From contig CAYTGR010000004.1 of assembly GCA_964437445.1 (NCBI GenBank), forward strand, positions 62,001-126,000: DNA of 64,000 nucleotides, in the 5' to 3' direction. The notes beneath the pieces were generated by a model. It worked only from the letters and a program-made list of their open reading frames with translations. It did no database searches and had not been told where the DNA came from. The position numbers and the translations under genes are program-made. This document shows positions 33,095 to 41,298 of the stretch, in pieces; position 1 is the stretch's first letter, and every line of letters begins with the position of its first letter. Origin of the DNA: CAYTGR01 sp964437445. GTDB lineage: Bacteria; Chloroflexota; Anaerolineae; B4-G1; SLSP01.

Positions 33095-34564
33095 ATGAAA
33101 TTGCTACGTTATGGAGTGGTTGTCTGTCTGGGGTTGCTGTTGTTAGGGTGCACCTTGAGGTCGCCGACGGCCGCTCCTACCTCTTCGCCAGTTTCGCCGG
33201 TCTTGCCGCCGCCGACGGTTCAGCCGGCGGCGGGCATGGCAAACCCGGCCTCGGTTTTCTGCGGGGACCAGGGCGGGAAATTGGAGATTCGCCATACGGC
33301 GGAGGGGGATACCGGCTATTGCCTTTTCCCTGATGGTTCTGAGTGCGAAGAGTGGGCCTTTTACCGGGGTGAATGTAAGCCCGGCGGTGTGGTAACGCCG
33401 GCCGCAGTAGTGACACCGCCCGCTATCCCTACGGACGACCTGCTGGCCCAGGTCCAGGCGGCGCTGCCGGCAGGTGCATTTAAAGGATTCCAGGTATTGC
33501 CCTTGACGGCGCCGGCTGGCAGCCGGCCGCTGTGGGCGGTTTTCAGCACCGGCCTGCGTAACTTTGAATTGGAGCCGCTGCCCAATCACTTCCTGGCTAT
33601 TTACACCCACGGTGACGCCGGCTGGCAGGAATTGGGCCGTGTTAACCTGGATGAAGAGGTCTCGGACAATATGGCGTGGCCGGATTACCTTGATCCCGCC
33701 GGGGTGACGCAGGTCTCTGTGGAGCCGACGCGGGTCTGGCTGGCCGTGGAGGGCGGGGCCGGCGCGCACGGCGGGACCTATCATCTGCTGAGCTTTGACG
33801 GAACGACGTTGCGCCGGGAAATTTCCGCTGCTGCGGCCAGTCCCGGCGTGGGGACGGCGCAGGATCTCAACGGGGATGGCCTGGTGGACATCGTTTTGAA
33901 TCAATCTGATGCCTACGTTTTCTGCTACGCTTGCGGCGTCCGGAAGATCATGTTTCAGGTCTACACCTGGGACGCATCTAACCAGCGGATCAGGGAGGTC
34001 ACTCTCCAGCCATTCCTGATGGGGCAACCCCAGCCGTTGCGCGATTGGGTCAACCCGGCGGTGGACCTGGCCAATGCCGGGCTGTGGAAGGATGCCCTGC
34101 CGGCGATCAACCGGGCCCAAGAACTGGTCTCGCAGTATCCCGAAGCCGATGTCCAAACGCTGACCTGGGACTATGCGCTGATCAAGTTGCACGCCGAAGC
34201 CCTGGCGCAGGCGGTAACCGATAGCCCTTATCCGTTGCTGGCGAATGTTTTCTACGGCGATGATGCGGCCGCGGTGGAGCTGATGCGCGCTTACTCGCCA
34301 GACCAGCTCTTCACACCGCAGACGCCGTTGATCGTGGGAACGGTCGCGGAGCAGTGGGTCAGTGAGGTAAGCAGCCGTATCACCGAGGCCACGACGGCCG
34401 CCCTGGCGGTCAAGCCAGATCTGGCGGCGGCTTACTTCCTGCGCGGCTGGGCTGCTTATCTGGCCGATCCTACCAGCCCACAGGCCCGCGCCGACGTGCG
34501 GCGCGCGGCCGAGCTGGCCCCGGGCGATACGCTGTTCGTGTCGAGTGCGGCGTACCTCCAGTAA
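33095..34564 (+). CDS. Lipoprotein with DUF333 (hemolysin-like) domain and FG-GAP-like region
   Basis: 489 residues. Lipobox LLLGC (Cys19), Pro/Thr linker, a DUF333 domain (about 48-92: NPASVFC...GYCLFPDGSECEEWAFYRGEC), another Pro/Thr linker, a beta-rich central region with the calcium-loop-like DLNGDGLVD near 262-270, and a C-terminal helical part (about 325-485) with repeat-like AYFLRGWAAYLADP. DUF333 proteins are called putative hemolysins but activity is unproven. AAGGAG precedes ATG 33095. Likely a cell-surface protein. Confidence 0.78.
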   Translation: MKLLRYGVVVCLGLLLLGCTLRSPTAAPTSSPVSPVLPPPTVQPAAGMANPASVFCGDQGGKLEIRHTAEGDTGYCLFPDGSECEEWAFYRGECKPGGVVTPAAVVTPPAIPTDDLLAQVQAALPAGAFKGFQVLPLTAPAGSRPLWAVFSTGLRNFELEPLPNHFLAIYTHGDAGWQELGRVNLDEEVSDNMAWPDYLDPAGVTQVSVEPTRVWLAVEGGAGAHGGTYHLLSFDGTTLRREISAAAASPGVGTAQDLNGDGLVDIVLNQSDAYVFCYACGVRKIMFQVYTWDASNQRIREVTLQPFLMGQPQPLRDWVNPAVDLANAGLWKDALPAINRAQELVSQYPEADVQTLTWDYALIKLHAEALAQAVTDSPYPLLANVFYGDDAAAVELMRAYSPDQLFTPQTPLIVGTVAEQWVSEVSSRITEATTAALAVKPDLAAAYFLRGWAAYLADPTSPQARADVRRAAELAPGDTLFVSSAAYLQ

Positions 34565-34591
34565 CAGCAGTGTTCGGTAACCAGAACTTTG

Positions 34592-34622
34592 GCGGCGCAC
34601 CCCAGGGTGCGCCGCTTTGTTA
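34592..34622 (+). terminator. Intrinsic terminator after the DUF333 lipoprotein
   Basis: GCGGCGCACCC and GGTGCGCCGC form a strong stem with a short loop, followed by TTTGTTATTTC. Confidence 0.75.
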
Positions 34623-34680
34623 TTTCGATGGCAGGCTGGATTGGCCCTTGTTTTGTTAATAAAATATAGACACAACCAAT

Positions 34681-34716
34681 TCAATATATTGACAAAATAG
34701 GAATCCTGACTATAAT
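34681..34716 (+). promoter_or_regulatory. Consensus promoter with overlapping palindrome for the carotenoid operon
   Basis: TTGACA (34689-34694), 16 bases, TATAAT (34711-34716): a full consensus match in an AT-rich island. The perfect 12-bp palindrome TCAATATATTGA (34681-34692) overlaps the -35 box and would be well placed for a repressor. Start of transcription near 34723, about 30 bases before crtI. Confidence 0.75.
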
Positions 34717-34752
34717 AAGAGCATATGAAGATCTAATCCATTTGAGGAGGCT

Positions 34753-36252
34753 ATGATGGGTACAGCGATTGTCATCGGGGCGGGGGTAGGGGGCATTGCG
34801 ACGGCGGCCCGGCTGGCTAAGGCCGGCTATTCGGTCACCGTAGTGGAGAAAACCGGCCACGCGGGCGGACGGGCTTCGTTTATTGAAAAAGACGGCTTTT
34901 ATTTTGATACCGGGCCATCCCTTTTCCTGATGCCGCCCACGTATGCGGCCACTTATGCCGACCTCGGCGAGCGGATGGAGGATCATCTGGACCTGGTGCG
35001 CATTGACCCGACTTATCGTATCCATTTTCACGATGGGACAGTCCTGGACCTGAGCAGCAACATGCACTGGATGCACGACCAGCTGGAAGCGTTGGAGCCG
35101 GGTTCCTTTGGTGCGTTTCTACGTTTTGTGGCTGAGGGGTATCGCCGCTATAACCTTTCGCTGGAAAAATTTGTGGGCCGGAACTTCTACAACCTGTTTG
35201 AGTTTTTTAGTCCGGCCAATCTGCCCTTGCTGTTTCAATTAAAGCCGCTGGAAAAGCATTATCACGACACGTCGCGCTATTTCAAGAGTGCTAAATTACG
35301 GGCCGGCCTGTCGTTCCAGAACATGTACCTGGGCCTCAGCCCTTACGATGCCCCGGCGACCTACACCCTGCTGCAATTCACCGAGCTGGTGGAAGGCGTC
35401 TGGTATCCGCGCGGGGGGATGTATTCTATCATCACCAGCCTGACCAAAATCGCGGAGAAGTGGGGGGTCCAGTTCCGCTACCACGCGCCGGTCAAGCGGA
35501 TTGACGTGCAGGGCGACCGCGCCGTGGGCGTCACGTTAGAGAGCGGCGAGGAGCTCCGCGCCGACCTGGTCGTCGCCAACGCCGATTTGCCCTATGTCTA
35601 CACCGATCTGTTGCCCGATCCCGGTGGCAAAGCGGCTGCCAGAATGGACAAACTGAAGTATACTTCCTCCACCCTGATGTTCTATTGGGGGCTGAAGCGG
35701 GAGCGCGCGCCGGAACTGTTACACCATAACATTTTCCTGTCTGACCACCAATACCGCGAGTCGTTTGGTCAGATTTTCTACGATCATACCTTGCCGGCCG
35801 AGCCCTCCTTTTACATTCACGCGCCGGTGCGGACGGTCCCGACCTTCGCCCCACCTGATGGGGATGCTCTGATGGTCCTGGTGCCCACCGGACATCTGGA
35901 TGAGCGCCGTTCGCAGGACTGGTCGGCGCTCCAACAGCAGGCGCGGGAGTGGGTCTTCCGGCAGCTGGCCACGATTGGATTGACCGACATCCAGGAGCGG
36001 ATTGTCATGGAAGAGACGCTGACGCCGCCGGATTACCGGGACATCTGGAACCTGGCGAAGGGAGCGACGTTTGGGTTGAGCCATAACGTGATGCAGGTGG
36101 GGTATCTGCGGCCGCACAACCGGCACGCGCAGTATCGCAACCTCTACTTCGCCGGCGCGAGCACGCATCCGGGCACCGGGGTGCCCATCGTCCTGCTTTC
36201 GGCCCGGTTGACCACCGAACGCATTCTGAAGGAGCAAGGGGCGGGGCGCTGA
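34753..36252 (+). CDS. crtI: Phytoene desaturase CrtI
   Basis: 499 residues. FAD-binding dinucleotide fold at the N-terminus (AIVIGAGVGGIATAARLAKAG), GRASFIEKDGFYFDTGPS, and the C-terminal LYFAGASTHPGTGVPIV signature of bacterial CrtI desaturases, which turn phytoene into lycopene. First gene of an operon with crtB, crtY, crtZ and cruF. Two adjacent ATGs exist: 34753 is two bases from the GAGGAGG site and 34756 five bases from it, so the true start may be 34756. The stop overlaps the annotated crtB start as TGATG. Confidence 0.93.
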   Translation: MMGTAIVIGAGVGGIATAARLAKAGYSVTVVEKTGHAGGRASFIEKDGFYFDTGPSLFLMPPTYAATYADLGERMEDHLDLVRIDPTYRIHFHDGTVLDLSSNMHWMHDQLEALEPGSFGAFLRFVAEGYRRYNLSLEKFVGRNFYNLFEFFSPANLPLLFQLKPLEKHYHDTSRYFKSAKLRAGLSFQNMYLGLSPYDAPATYTLLQFTELVEGVWYPRGGMYSIITSLTKIAEKWGVQFRYHAPVKRIDVQGDRAVGVTLESGEELRADLVVANADLPYVYTDLLPDPGGKAAARMDKLKYTSSTLMFYWGLKRERAPELLHHNIFLSDHQYRESFGQIFYDHTLPAEPSFYIHAPVRTVPTFAPPDGDALMVLVPTGHLDERRSQDWSALQQQAREWVFRQLATIGLTDIQERIVMEETLTPPDYRDIWNLAKGATFGLSHNVMQVGYLRPHNRHAQYRNLYFAGASTHPGTGVPIVLLSARLTTERILKEQGAGR

Positions 36253-37331
36253 TGAAGACGGCGGACGGCGGACCACCGACCCCCGTTGGGCACGGTGGTC
36301 CGCCGTCTGGGGGCTCTGATGATCAACGGTTGGGATTGTTATTGCTTATTGCTATGGAACCTGCAACCTGGGAGTTGAAACTGCTATCGCGGGCGCAGGC
36401 CGGTATGGCGGCCTCGCACCCCCAACCGCGTCTGAACGTTGACCCGGTGACGCTGGCGCGGGCTTACGCTCAATGCGAGGTCGTGACCCGGGCGCACAGC
36501 CGCACGTTTTTCCTGGCCTCGGGCCTGTTGCCGGCGGCTAAGCGGCGCGCCGTGCGGGCGCTCTACGCTTTCTGCCGGGTGAGCGACGATCTGGTAGATC
36601 AGACGGGGAACGAGCCGGGGGCACCGGAGTCGGATGTAGCAACCGTGGCCGGTGTTCAGCCGGCAGAGGCGCTGGAGCGCTGGCGAAGCCGCGCCCTGAG
36701 CGATGATCCACCCGCCGATGACCTGGTCGCATTAGCCTGGGCCGACACCCGCGCGCGTTACGGCATTCCCAAAGTTTATGCCGAGCAGCTGTTGCAGGGT
36801 GTGGCACAGGATTTGCAGGTGACCCGTTACGCCACTTTTGAGACGCTGGCCGGGTATGCCTACGCGGTGGCCTCCACGGTGGGACTGATGTCCATGCACA
36901 TTGTCGGATTTGCCGGTGAGGCCGCCTTGCCCTACGCCGTGAAATTGGGCGTGGCCCTGCAACTGACCAACATTCTGCGCGACGTGGGGGAGGATTGGCG
37001 GCGGGGTCGCCTTTACCTGCCGCAGGATGAGCTGGCGGCTCACGAAATAAGCGAGGACGATATCGCCGCCGGGCGACTGGACGGCCGCTGGCGCGAGTTC
37101 TTCCGCTTTCAGATTGCGCGCAATCGCCGGCTCTACGCCGAAGCGCTGCCGGGGATCGCGCTGCTGGATCCAGATGGGCGCTTTGCCATCGCGGCGGCCG
37201 CGGAGCTCTACCGGGCCATTCTGAGCGACATTGAAACACACGATTACGACGTCTTTCATCGCCGGGCGCACGTGGGCACGTGGGGCAAACTCCGGCGGTT
37301 ACCTGGCATCTGGCTCTCACTGATTCGTTGA
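36252..37331 (+). CDS. crtB: Phytoene synthase CrtB
   Basis: Squalene/phytoene synthase, 359 residues as drawn; it condenses two geranylgeranyl diphosphates to phytoene. Both Asp-rich motifs are present: DDLVD (about 113-117) and DVGED within LTNILRDVGEDWRRGRLY. Other signatures are AHSRTFFLASGLLP and YAFCRVSDD. The first 34 residues come from an inverted repeat (36264-36307) wedged between crtI and crtB and do not resemble the family; ATG 36354 is a possible true start but has no ribosome site, whereas ATG 36252 overlaps the crtI stop. Start uncertain, identity firm. Confidence 0.92.
   Translation: MKTADGGPPTPVGHGGPPSGGSDDQRLGLLLLIAMEPATWELKLLSRAQAGMAASHPQPRLNVDPVTLARAYAQCEVVTRAHSRTFFLASGLLPAAKRRAVRALYAFCRVSDDLVDQTGNEPGAPESDVATVAGVQPAEALERWRSRALSDDPPADDLVALAWADTRARYGIPKVYAEQLLQGVAQDLQVTRYATFETLAGYAYAVASTVGLMSMHIVGFAGEAALPYAVKLGVALQLTNILRDVGEDWRRGRLYLPQDELAAHEISEDDIAAGRLDGRWREFFRFQIARNRRLYAEALPGIALLDPDGRFAIAAAAELYRAILSDIETHDYDVFHRRAHVGTWGKLRRLPGIWLSLIR
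36264..36307. repeat. Inverted repeat (family 3) at the crtI-crtB junction
   Basis: 15-bp perfect arms GACGGCGGACCACCG and CGGTGGTCCGCCGTC around a 14-base centre. In frame with crtB if the upstream start is used. Confidence 0.75.
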
Positions 37332-37353
37332 TTCGCTGACTTGTGGAGACCTC

Positions 37354-38511
37354 ATGCGGCATTACGATTTCATCCTGGCGGGAGGCGGAGCGGCCGGCCT
37401 GAGCCTGGCTTACCAGCTGGCTCGCAGTGCGCTCAAAGATCGCTCTATCCTCATCATTGATCGGGTCGTCAAGAACCGTAACGATCACACCTGGTGCTAC
37501 TGGAGTCGCGAGCCGCTGCCCACCGACGAGCTTGCCTATCGCACCTGGGAGCAAATCGCCTTTATCGGCGCTGGCTGGCAGCGTGTGATCCCCCTGGCGC
37601 CCTACCGCTACCGGGTTGTGCGCGGGCTGGATTTCTATCGGGCACTGCGGGCGGCTCTGGAACCGCTGCCCAACGTGGATTTTCTGCTCGGCTCGGTGGA
37701 GCGGATTGTGGACGGACCGGCGCGGGCCGAGGTCACGGTCAACGAATTGACCTATACCGGTGACTGGGTTTTTGACAGTCGCTATGCCTCCTCGGAGTAC
37801 CGGCCCCTCACGGCGCGTTATCACTATCTCAAGCAGCACTTTCTGGGCTGGGAGATTGAGACGGCGCAGCCGGCCTTTGATCCCCAGACGCCGACGCTCT
37901 TTGATTTCCGTACCCCACAGCAGGGAGCAATGCGCTTTTTCTACGTGCTCCCGTTTACCGAGCGGCGGGCGCTGGTGGAGTACACGCTCTTTTCTGCCGA
38001 GCTTTTGCCCCAGGCTGAGTATCGGGCGGCCCTCCAGGCTTACCTGACCGCCGGGCTGGGCATCCGTGAATACCGGATCGTGGAGGAGGAGAGCGACCTC
38101 ATCCCCATGACCGATCACCCCTGGCCGCGCCGGGCCGGGCAGCGTATCATGAACATCGGCACGCGCGGCGGGCGCGTCAAGGCCTCCACCGGCTACGCTT
38201 TCCGGCGCATTCAGGAGGACGCGGCGGCCATTGTCCGCTCGCTCAACCAGCACGGCCATCCCTTTGCCGTGCCGGCGCCGCCGTCCCGCTATCACCTTTT
38301 TGATACGCTGATGTTGGAAGTGATCGCCCGTCACGGCGGGCGGATGAGCGCTATCTTTACCGATCTTTTCCGCAAAAACCCGGTGGATCGCCTGTTCCGT
38401 TTTTTGGATGAGGCCGGCTCGCTGCGCGAGAACCTGCAGGTGATGGCTTCCGTGCCGCCGGGACCGTTCCTGCGGGCCTGGCTGCACGGGGTATTGGCGA
38501 AGGGCGAATAG
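37354..38511 (+). CDS. crtY: Lycopene beta-cyclase CrtY
   Basis: 385 residues. N-terminal nucleotide-binding fold DFILAGGGAAGLSLAYQLA, the HTWCYW motif near 46-51, a middle VFDSRYAS motif and a C-terminal FLRAWLHGVLA region match the CrtY-type lycopene cyclases. It forms beta-ionone rings on lycopene. GTGGAGACC precedes ATG 37354. Located third in the carotenoid operon; a hairpin with a T-run follows in the short space before crtZ. Whether it closes one or both ends cannot be told from sequence. Confidence 0.9.
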   Translation: MRHYDFILAGGGAAGLSLAYQLARSALKDRSILIIDRVVKNRNDHTWCYWSREPLPTDELAYRTWEQIAFIGAGWQRVIPLAPYRYRVVRGLDFYRALRAALEPLPNVDFLLGSVERIVDGPARAEVTVNELTYTGDWVFDSRYASSEYRPLTARYHYLKQHFLGWEIETAQPAFDPQTPTLFDFRTPQQGAMRFFYVLPFTERRALVEYTLFSAELLPQAEYRAALQAYLTAGLGIREYRIVEEESDLIPMTDHPWPRRAGQRIMNIGTRGGRVKASTGYAFRRIQEDAAAIVRSLNQHGHPFAVPAPPSRYHLFDTLMLEVIARHGGRMSAIFTDLFRKNPVDRLFRFLDEAGSLRENLQVMASVPPGPFLRAWLHGVLAKGE

Positions 38512-38525
38512 CCAGAGGCAGACAT

Positions 38526-38558
38526 GGGGGTGGGGAGGTCCCCTAACCCCTGTTTTTT
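38526..38558 (+). promoter_or_regulatory. Hairpin plus T-run between crtY and crtZ (possible attenuator)
   Basis: GGGTGGGGA pairs with TCCCCTAACCC, followed by TGTTTTTT. Located inside the operon, it could lower expression of crtZ and cruF relative to crtI-crtY. Confidence 0.5.
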
Positions 38559-38574
38559 ATGAGGAGGAGGGACG

Positions 38575-39027
38575 ATGCTGGCAGTATATGGTATGATATT
38601 CTTGATGACGGCGGTGGGCATGGAGGGGGTGGCCTGGTTGGTGCACAAGTATGTGATGCATGGCTTCCTTTGGGTTTTGCACGAGGATCATCACCATCCC
38701 AGAGGGCGCGGCCTGCAGAAGAACGATCTCTTTGCGGTTTTCTTCGCGCTGGTCTCATTCGGCATGATCGCCACCGGCGTCAACCGTCTCTGGCCCGGGC
38801 TGATCGCGGCGGGTCTGGGCGTGGCGCTTTACGGCGTCGGCTATTTCCTCTTTCACGAGGTGATGTTCCACAAACGGCTCCGCTGGTTGCGCCTGCCGGC
38901 TCGCGGGCGCTATTTGCAGCGGATTGTGCGGGCGCACTCGGCCCATCACCGGGTCAGCGGTAAGGATAACGGCGTCTCGTTCAGCTTCCTCTACGCGCCT
39001 AAGCGGTACGATGTGGCCGATGCTTGA
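38575..39027 (+). CDS. crtZ: Beta-carotene 3-hydroxylase CrtZ
   Basis: 150 residues, with membrane segments and the histidine clusters of the fatty-acid-hydroxylase-type diiron enzymes: HKYVMHG, HEDHHHP, HEVMFHKR and HSAHH. CrtZ adds 3-hydroxyl groups to beta rings. AGGAGGAGGGACG lies ahead of ATG 38575. The stop overlaps the cruF coding region, indicating coupled translation. Assignment firm from the histidine pattern and context. Confidence 0.92.
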   Translation: MLAVYGMIFLMTAVGMEGVAWLVHKYVMHGFLWVLHEDHHHPRGRGLQKNDLFAVFFALVSFGMIATGVNRLWPGLIAAGLGVALYGVGYFLFHEVMFHKRLRWLRLPARGRYLQRIVRAHSAHHRVSGKDNGVSFSFLYAPKRYDVADA

Positions 39028-39769
39028 GCTACTCCGGGCGGCCTGGAGCGGGCTGACGCTGGTCGGACAGGGGCTGTTGGCCGCCTGGCTGCTCACCATG
39101 ATCTGTGTGCCCATCCTGTTTTATTGGCGCTGGGGCGACCGGGCAATACGCGGCGGGATCACCGCCGGGGTCGTGCTCCAGGCGGCGACGGTGCTGGCGG
39201 TGGTAGCGCCGGCCTGGGGGGTGGGGCGCACGGCAGTGGCCGCTGCATGGGTGCTCCTGCTGGGGTGGGCCGTGGAGTTTGTCGGCTCGCGCACCGGCTT
39301 CCCCTTTGGCCGCTATCACTACACCGGCCGGCTTCAGCCCCAGCTGGGGCGCGTGCCGCTGCTCATTCCCCTGGCCTGGTTGATGATGCTCCCGCCGGCC
39401 TGGGCCGTGGCCGATGCCATCACGGCCGGCACGCGGGGCCCGGCCTTTGTTGTTGTGAGCGCGCTGGCCTTTACGGCCTGGGACCTCTTTCTGGATCCGC
39501 AGATGGTCGGCTGGCATTTGTGGCAATGGGAGCAGCCCGGCGGCTACTTTGGCATCCCCTGGGTGAATTTCTTGGGCTGGGCGCTCGCCTCCGCCGTGAT
39601 GACAGCTGTGGTGGCCCCGGCGGCCCTGCCCGGCGCGCCGTTGCTCCTCGTCTACGGTCTCACCTGGGCGTTAGAGACGGTCGGCCTGGGCCTTTTCTGG
39701 GGTCAGCCCCAACCGGCGGCCGTTGGCGCGGTAGGGATGGGGATTTTTTTGCTGTTGGCGCTGATGTAA
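39020..39769 (+). CDS. cruF: CruF-like carotenoid 1,2-hydratase (DUF422)
   Basis: 249 residues, about seven hydrophobic segments. DUF422 signatures are present: VEFVGSRTGFPFGRYHYTG, VPLLIPLAWLMM, then WDLFLDPQMV and GYFGIPWVNFLGW. CruF hydrates the ψ-end of monocyclic or acyclic carotenes at C-1'. Start at ATG 39020, eight bases inside crtZ; ATG 39011 is an alternative. Last gene of the operon. No ketolase, glycosyltransferase or crtD is seen nearby, so the final pigment cannot be fully deduced. Confidence 0.85.
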   Translation: MLELLRAAWSGLTLVGQGLLAAWLLTMICVPILFYWRWGDRAIRGGITAGVVLQAATVLAVVAPAWGVGRTAVAAAWVLLLGWAVEFVGSRTGFPFGRYHYTGRLQPQLGRVPLLIPLAWLMMLPPAWAVADAITAGTRGPAFVVVSALAFTAWDLFLDPQMVGWHLWQWEQPGGYFGIPWVNFLGWALASAVMTAVVAPAALPGAPLLLVYGLTWALETVGLGLFWGQPQPAAVGAVGMGIFLLLALM

Positions 39770-39965
39770 ACTACAGGAAAGGGGGGCGATACGTGTGTAT
39801 TCCGTGTTTCGTGAGCAGTTTGCCTGTTTGGTATTTTCCGCTAAGATTAGGAATCGGGGATTGGGGATCAGGGATTGGTAGGAGCGGTTGATGAAACAAA
39901 GCTTACTTCCAACTTCCTCCTAATCACCCTGGCTAATTATTTCTTTGATTTTCAGGAGGGGGGCA

Positions 39966-41249
39966 ATGAGCGCAGATCCCATGGAGGGCAAGCTGGGCAT
40001 TGTGGTGGGGGGCGGGCCGGCGCCTGGTATCAACGGCGTCGTTCACTCGGCTACGATTGAAGCGATCAACAACGGGATGGAAGTTTTCGGTATCTACGAC
40101 GGCTTCAAACATTTGATGGAGGGGCAACTGGTCGGCCGGGCGCTGACGATCAACGACGTCAGCCGGATCCATCTGGACGGCGGTTCTATTCTGCGCACCT
40201 CACGCGCCAATCCCACCAAATCGCCCGAGCTGCTCGCCGCCTGTGTGCGGACCCTGCTGAGCGGCGGCATCTCCTCGTTGCTGGCAATCGGTGGTGACGA
40301 CACGGCTTATTCCGTCTACCGGGTGGCCCGTTACGCTGAAGAACATCTGGGCGCTAAAATCAGGACCGTCCATGTGCCCAAGACGATTGATAACGATCTC
40401 CCCTTGCCGCATGAGATCCGCACCTTTGGCTTTGAGACGGCGCGGGAGCTGGGCACCCGGATTGTCATGAACCTGATGGAAGATGCGCTCACCGGGCACC
40501 GGTGGTTCCTGGTCGTGACCATGGGGCGCAAATCCGGGCATCTGGCGCTGGGCATTGGCAAGAGCTCCGGCGCGACGCTGACCCTGATCCCGGAGGAGTG
40601 GAACGGCCGCGAGATCCGCTTACAAGAGGTGGTGGATATTCTGTCCACCTCCTTGATCCGCCGCCTGGCTGAAGGCAAACCCTATGGGGTGGCTTTGGTG
40701 GCCGAAGGGGTGGTGGAGTCTATGGCCCCTGGTGACCTGGAAGGTCTGGAATCGGTGGAGCAAGATGCCCATGGCCATATTCGGCTGGCCGAAGTCAATT
40801 TCTCCGAGATCTTGAAAAAGGCTTTACGGCGGCAGCTGCGCCAATTGGGGATTGAGGAATCCATTGTGAGCAAAGACCTGGGCTACGAGCTCCGTTGCGC
40901 CGATCCCATCGCCTTTGATATTGATTACACGCGCAGTTTGGGGGAAGCGGCGGTGGATTTCCTGTTACAGGGGGGCAGCCACGCGACCATCACTATTCAG
41001 CAAAACGAAGTGGTCCCCATCCCTTATGAGCAGATGATGGATCCGCAAACCGGTCGGACCGAGGTGCGCTTGGTGGACCTGAACTCTTTTACTTACCGTT
41101 CGGCCTATAAGTTTATGATTCGCCTGAAGCCGCAACATGCCCAGGATGAGCTCTTGCTGGCGCGGATGGCGGCGCAGACCAATCTCTCGGTGGAGGAGTT
41201 CAAGGCGCGTTTTGGTTATTTGATAGGGATCGCGCCGCGACCGTTCTGA
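39966..41249 (+). CDS. Phosphofructokinase, probably pyrophosphate-dependent
   Basis: 427 residues of the PFK family: VVGGGPAPGINGV, IGGDDTAYSV and PKTIDNDLPLPHE, with a late MGRKSGHLALG. Asp112 in GGDDT (where ATP enzymes have Gly) and Lys139 in PKTIDND (where they usually have Gly) are the residues tied to pyrophosphate use. The reaction is reversible fructose-6-phosphate to fructose-1,6-bisphosphate. Start at ATG 39966 after CAGGAGGGGGG. It converges with the unknown 844-residue gene; the 196-base space from cruF shows nothing notable. Confidence 0.85.
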   Translation: MSADPMEGKLGIVVGGGPAPGINGVVHSATIEAINNGMEVFGIYDGFKHLMEGQLVGRALTINDVSRIHLDGGSILRTSRANPTKSPELLAACVRTLLSGGISSLLAIGGDDTAYSVYRVARYAEEHLGAKIRTVHVPKTIDNDLPLPHEIRTFGFETARELGTRIVMNLMEDALTGHRWFLVVTMGRKSGHLALGIGKSSGATLTLIPEEWNGREIRLQEVVDILSTSLIRRLAEGKPYGVALVAEGVVESMAPGDLEGLESVEQDAHGHIRLAEVNFSEILKKALRRQLRQLGIEESIVSKDLGYELRCADPIAFDIDYTRSLGEAAVDFLLQGGSHATITIQQNEVVPIPYEQMMDPQTGRTEVRLVDLNSFTYRSAYKFMIRLKPQHAQDELLLARMAAQTNLSVEEFKARFGYLIGIAPRPF

Positions 41250-41269
41250 TCTGATCCAGGTGGGGATGA

Positions 41270-41298
41270 AACGGTAGGCGGGAATTCTGCCTACCGTT
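41270..41298. terminator. Hairpin between convergent PFK and the unknown gene
   Basis: Perfect arms AACGGTAGGC and GCCTACCGTT with a 9-base loop; the right arm overlaps the last codons of the minus-strand gene. No strong U-tract on either side, so termination is uncertain. Confidence 0.5.

Noticed and set aside
33143..34684. 513-residue minus-strand open frame opposite the DUF333 lipoprotein
   Set aside because: The sense strand has a lipobox, ribosome site and DUF333 domain; the antisense product is Arg/Gln-rich without motifs.
36538..38487. 649-residue open frame on the minus strand across crtB and crtY
   Set aside because: It is antisense to two well-supported genes, has an Arg/Pro/His-rich composition typical of mirror frames in GC-rich DNA, and shows no domain.
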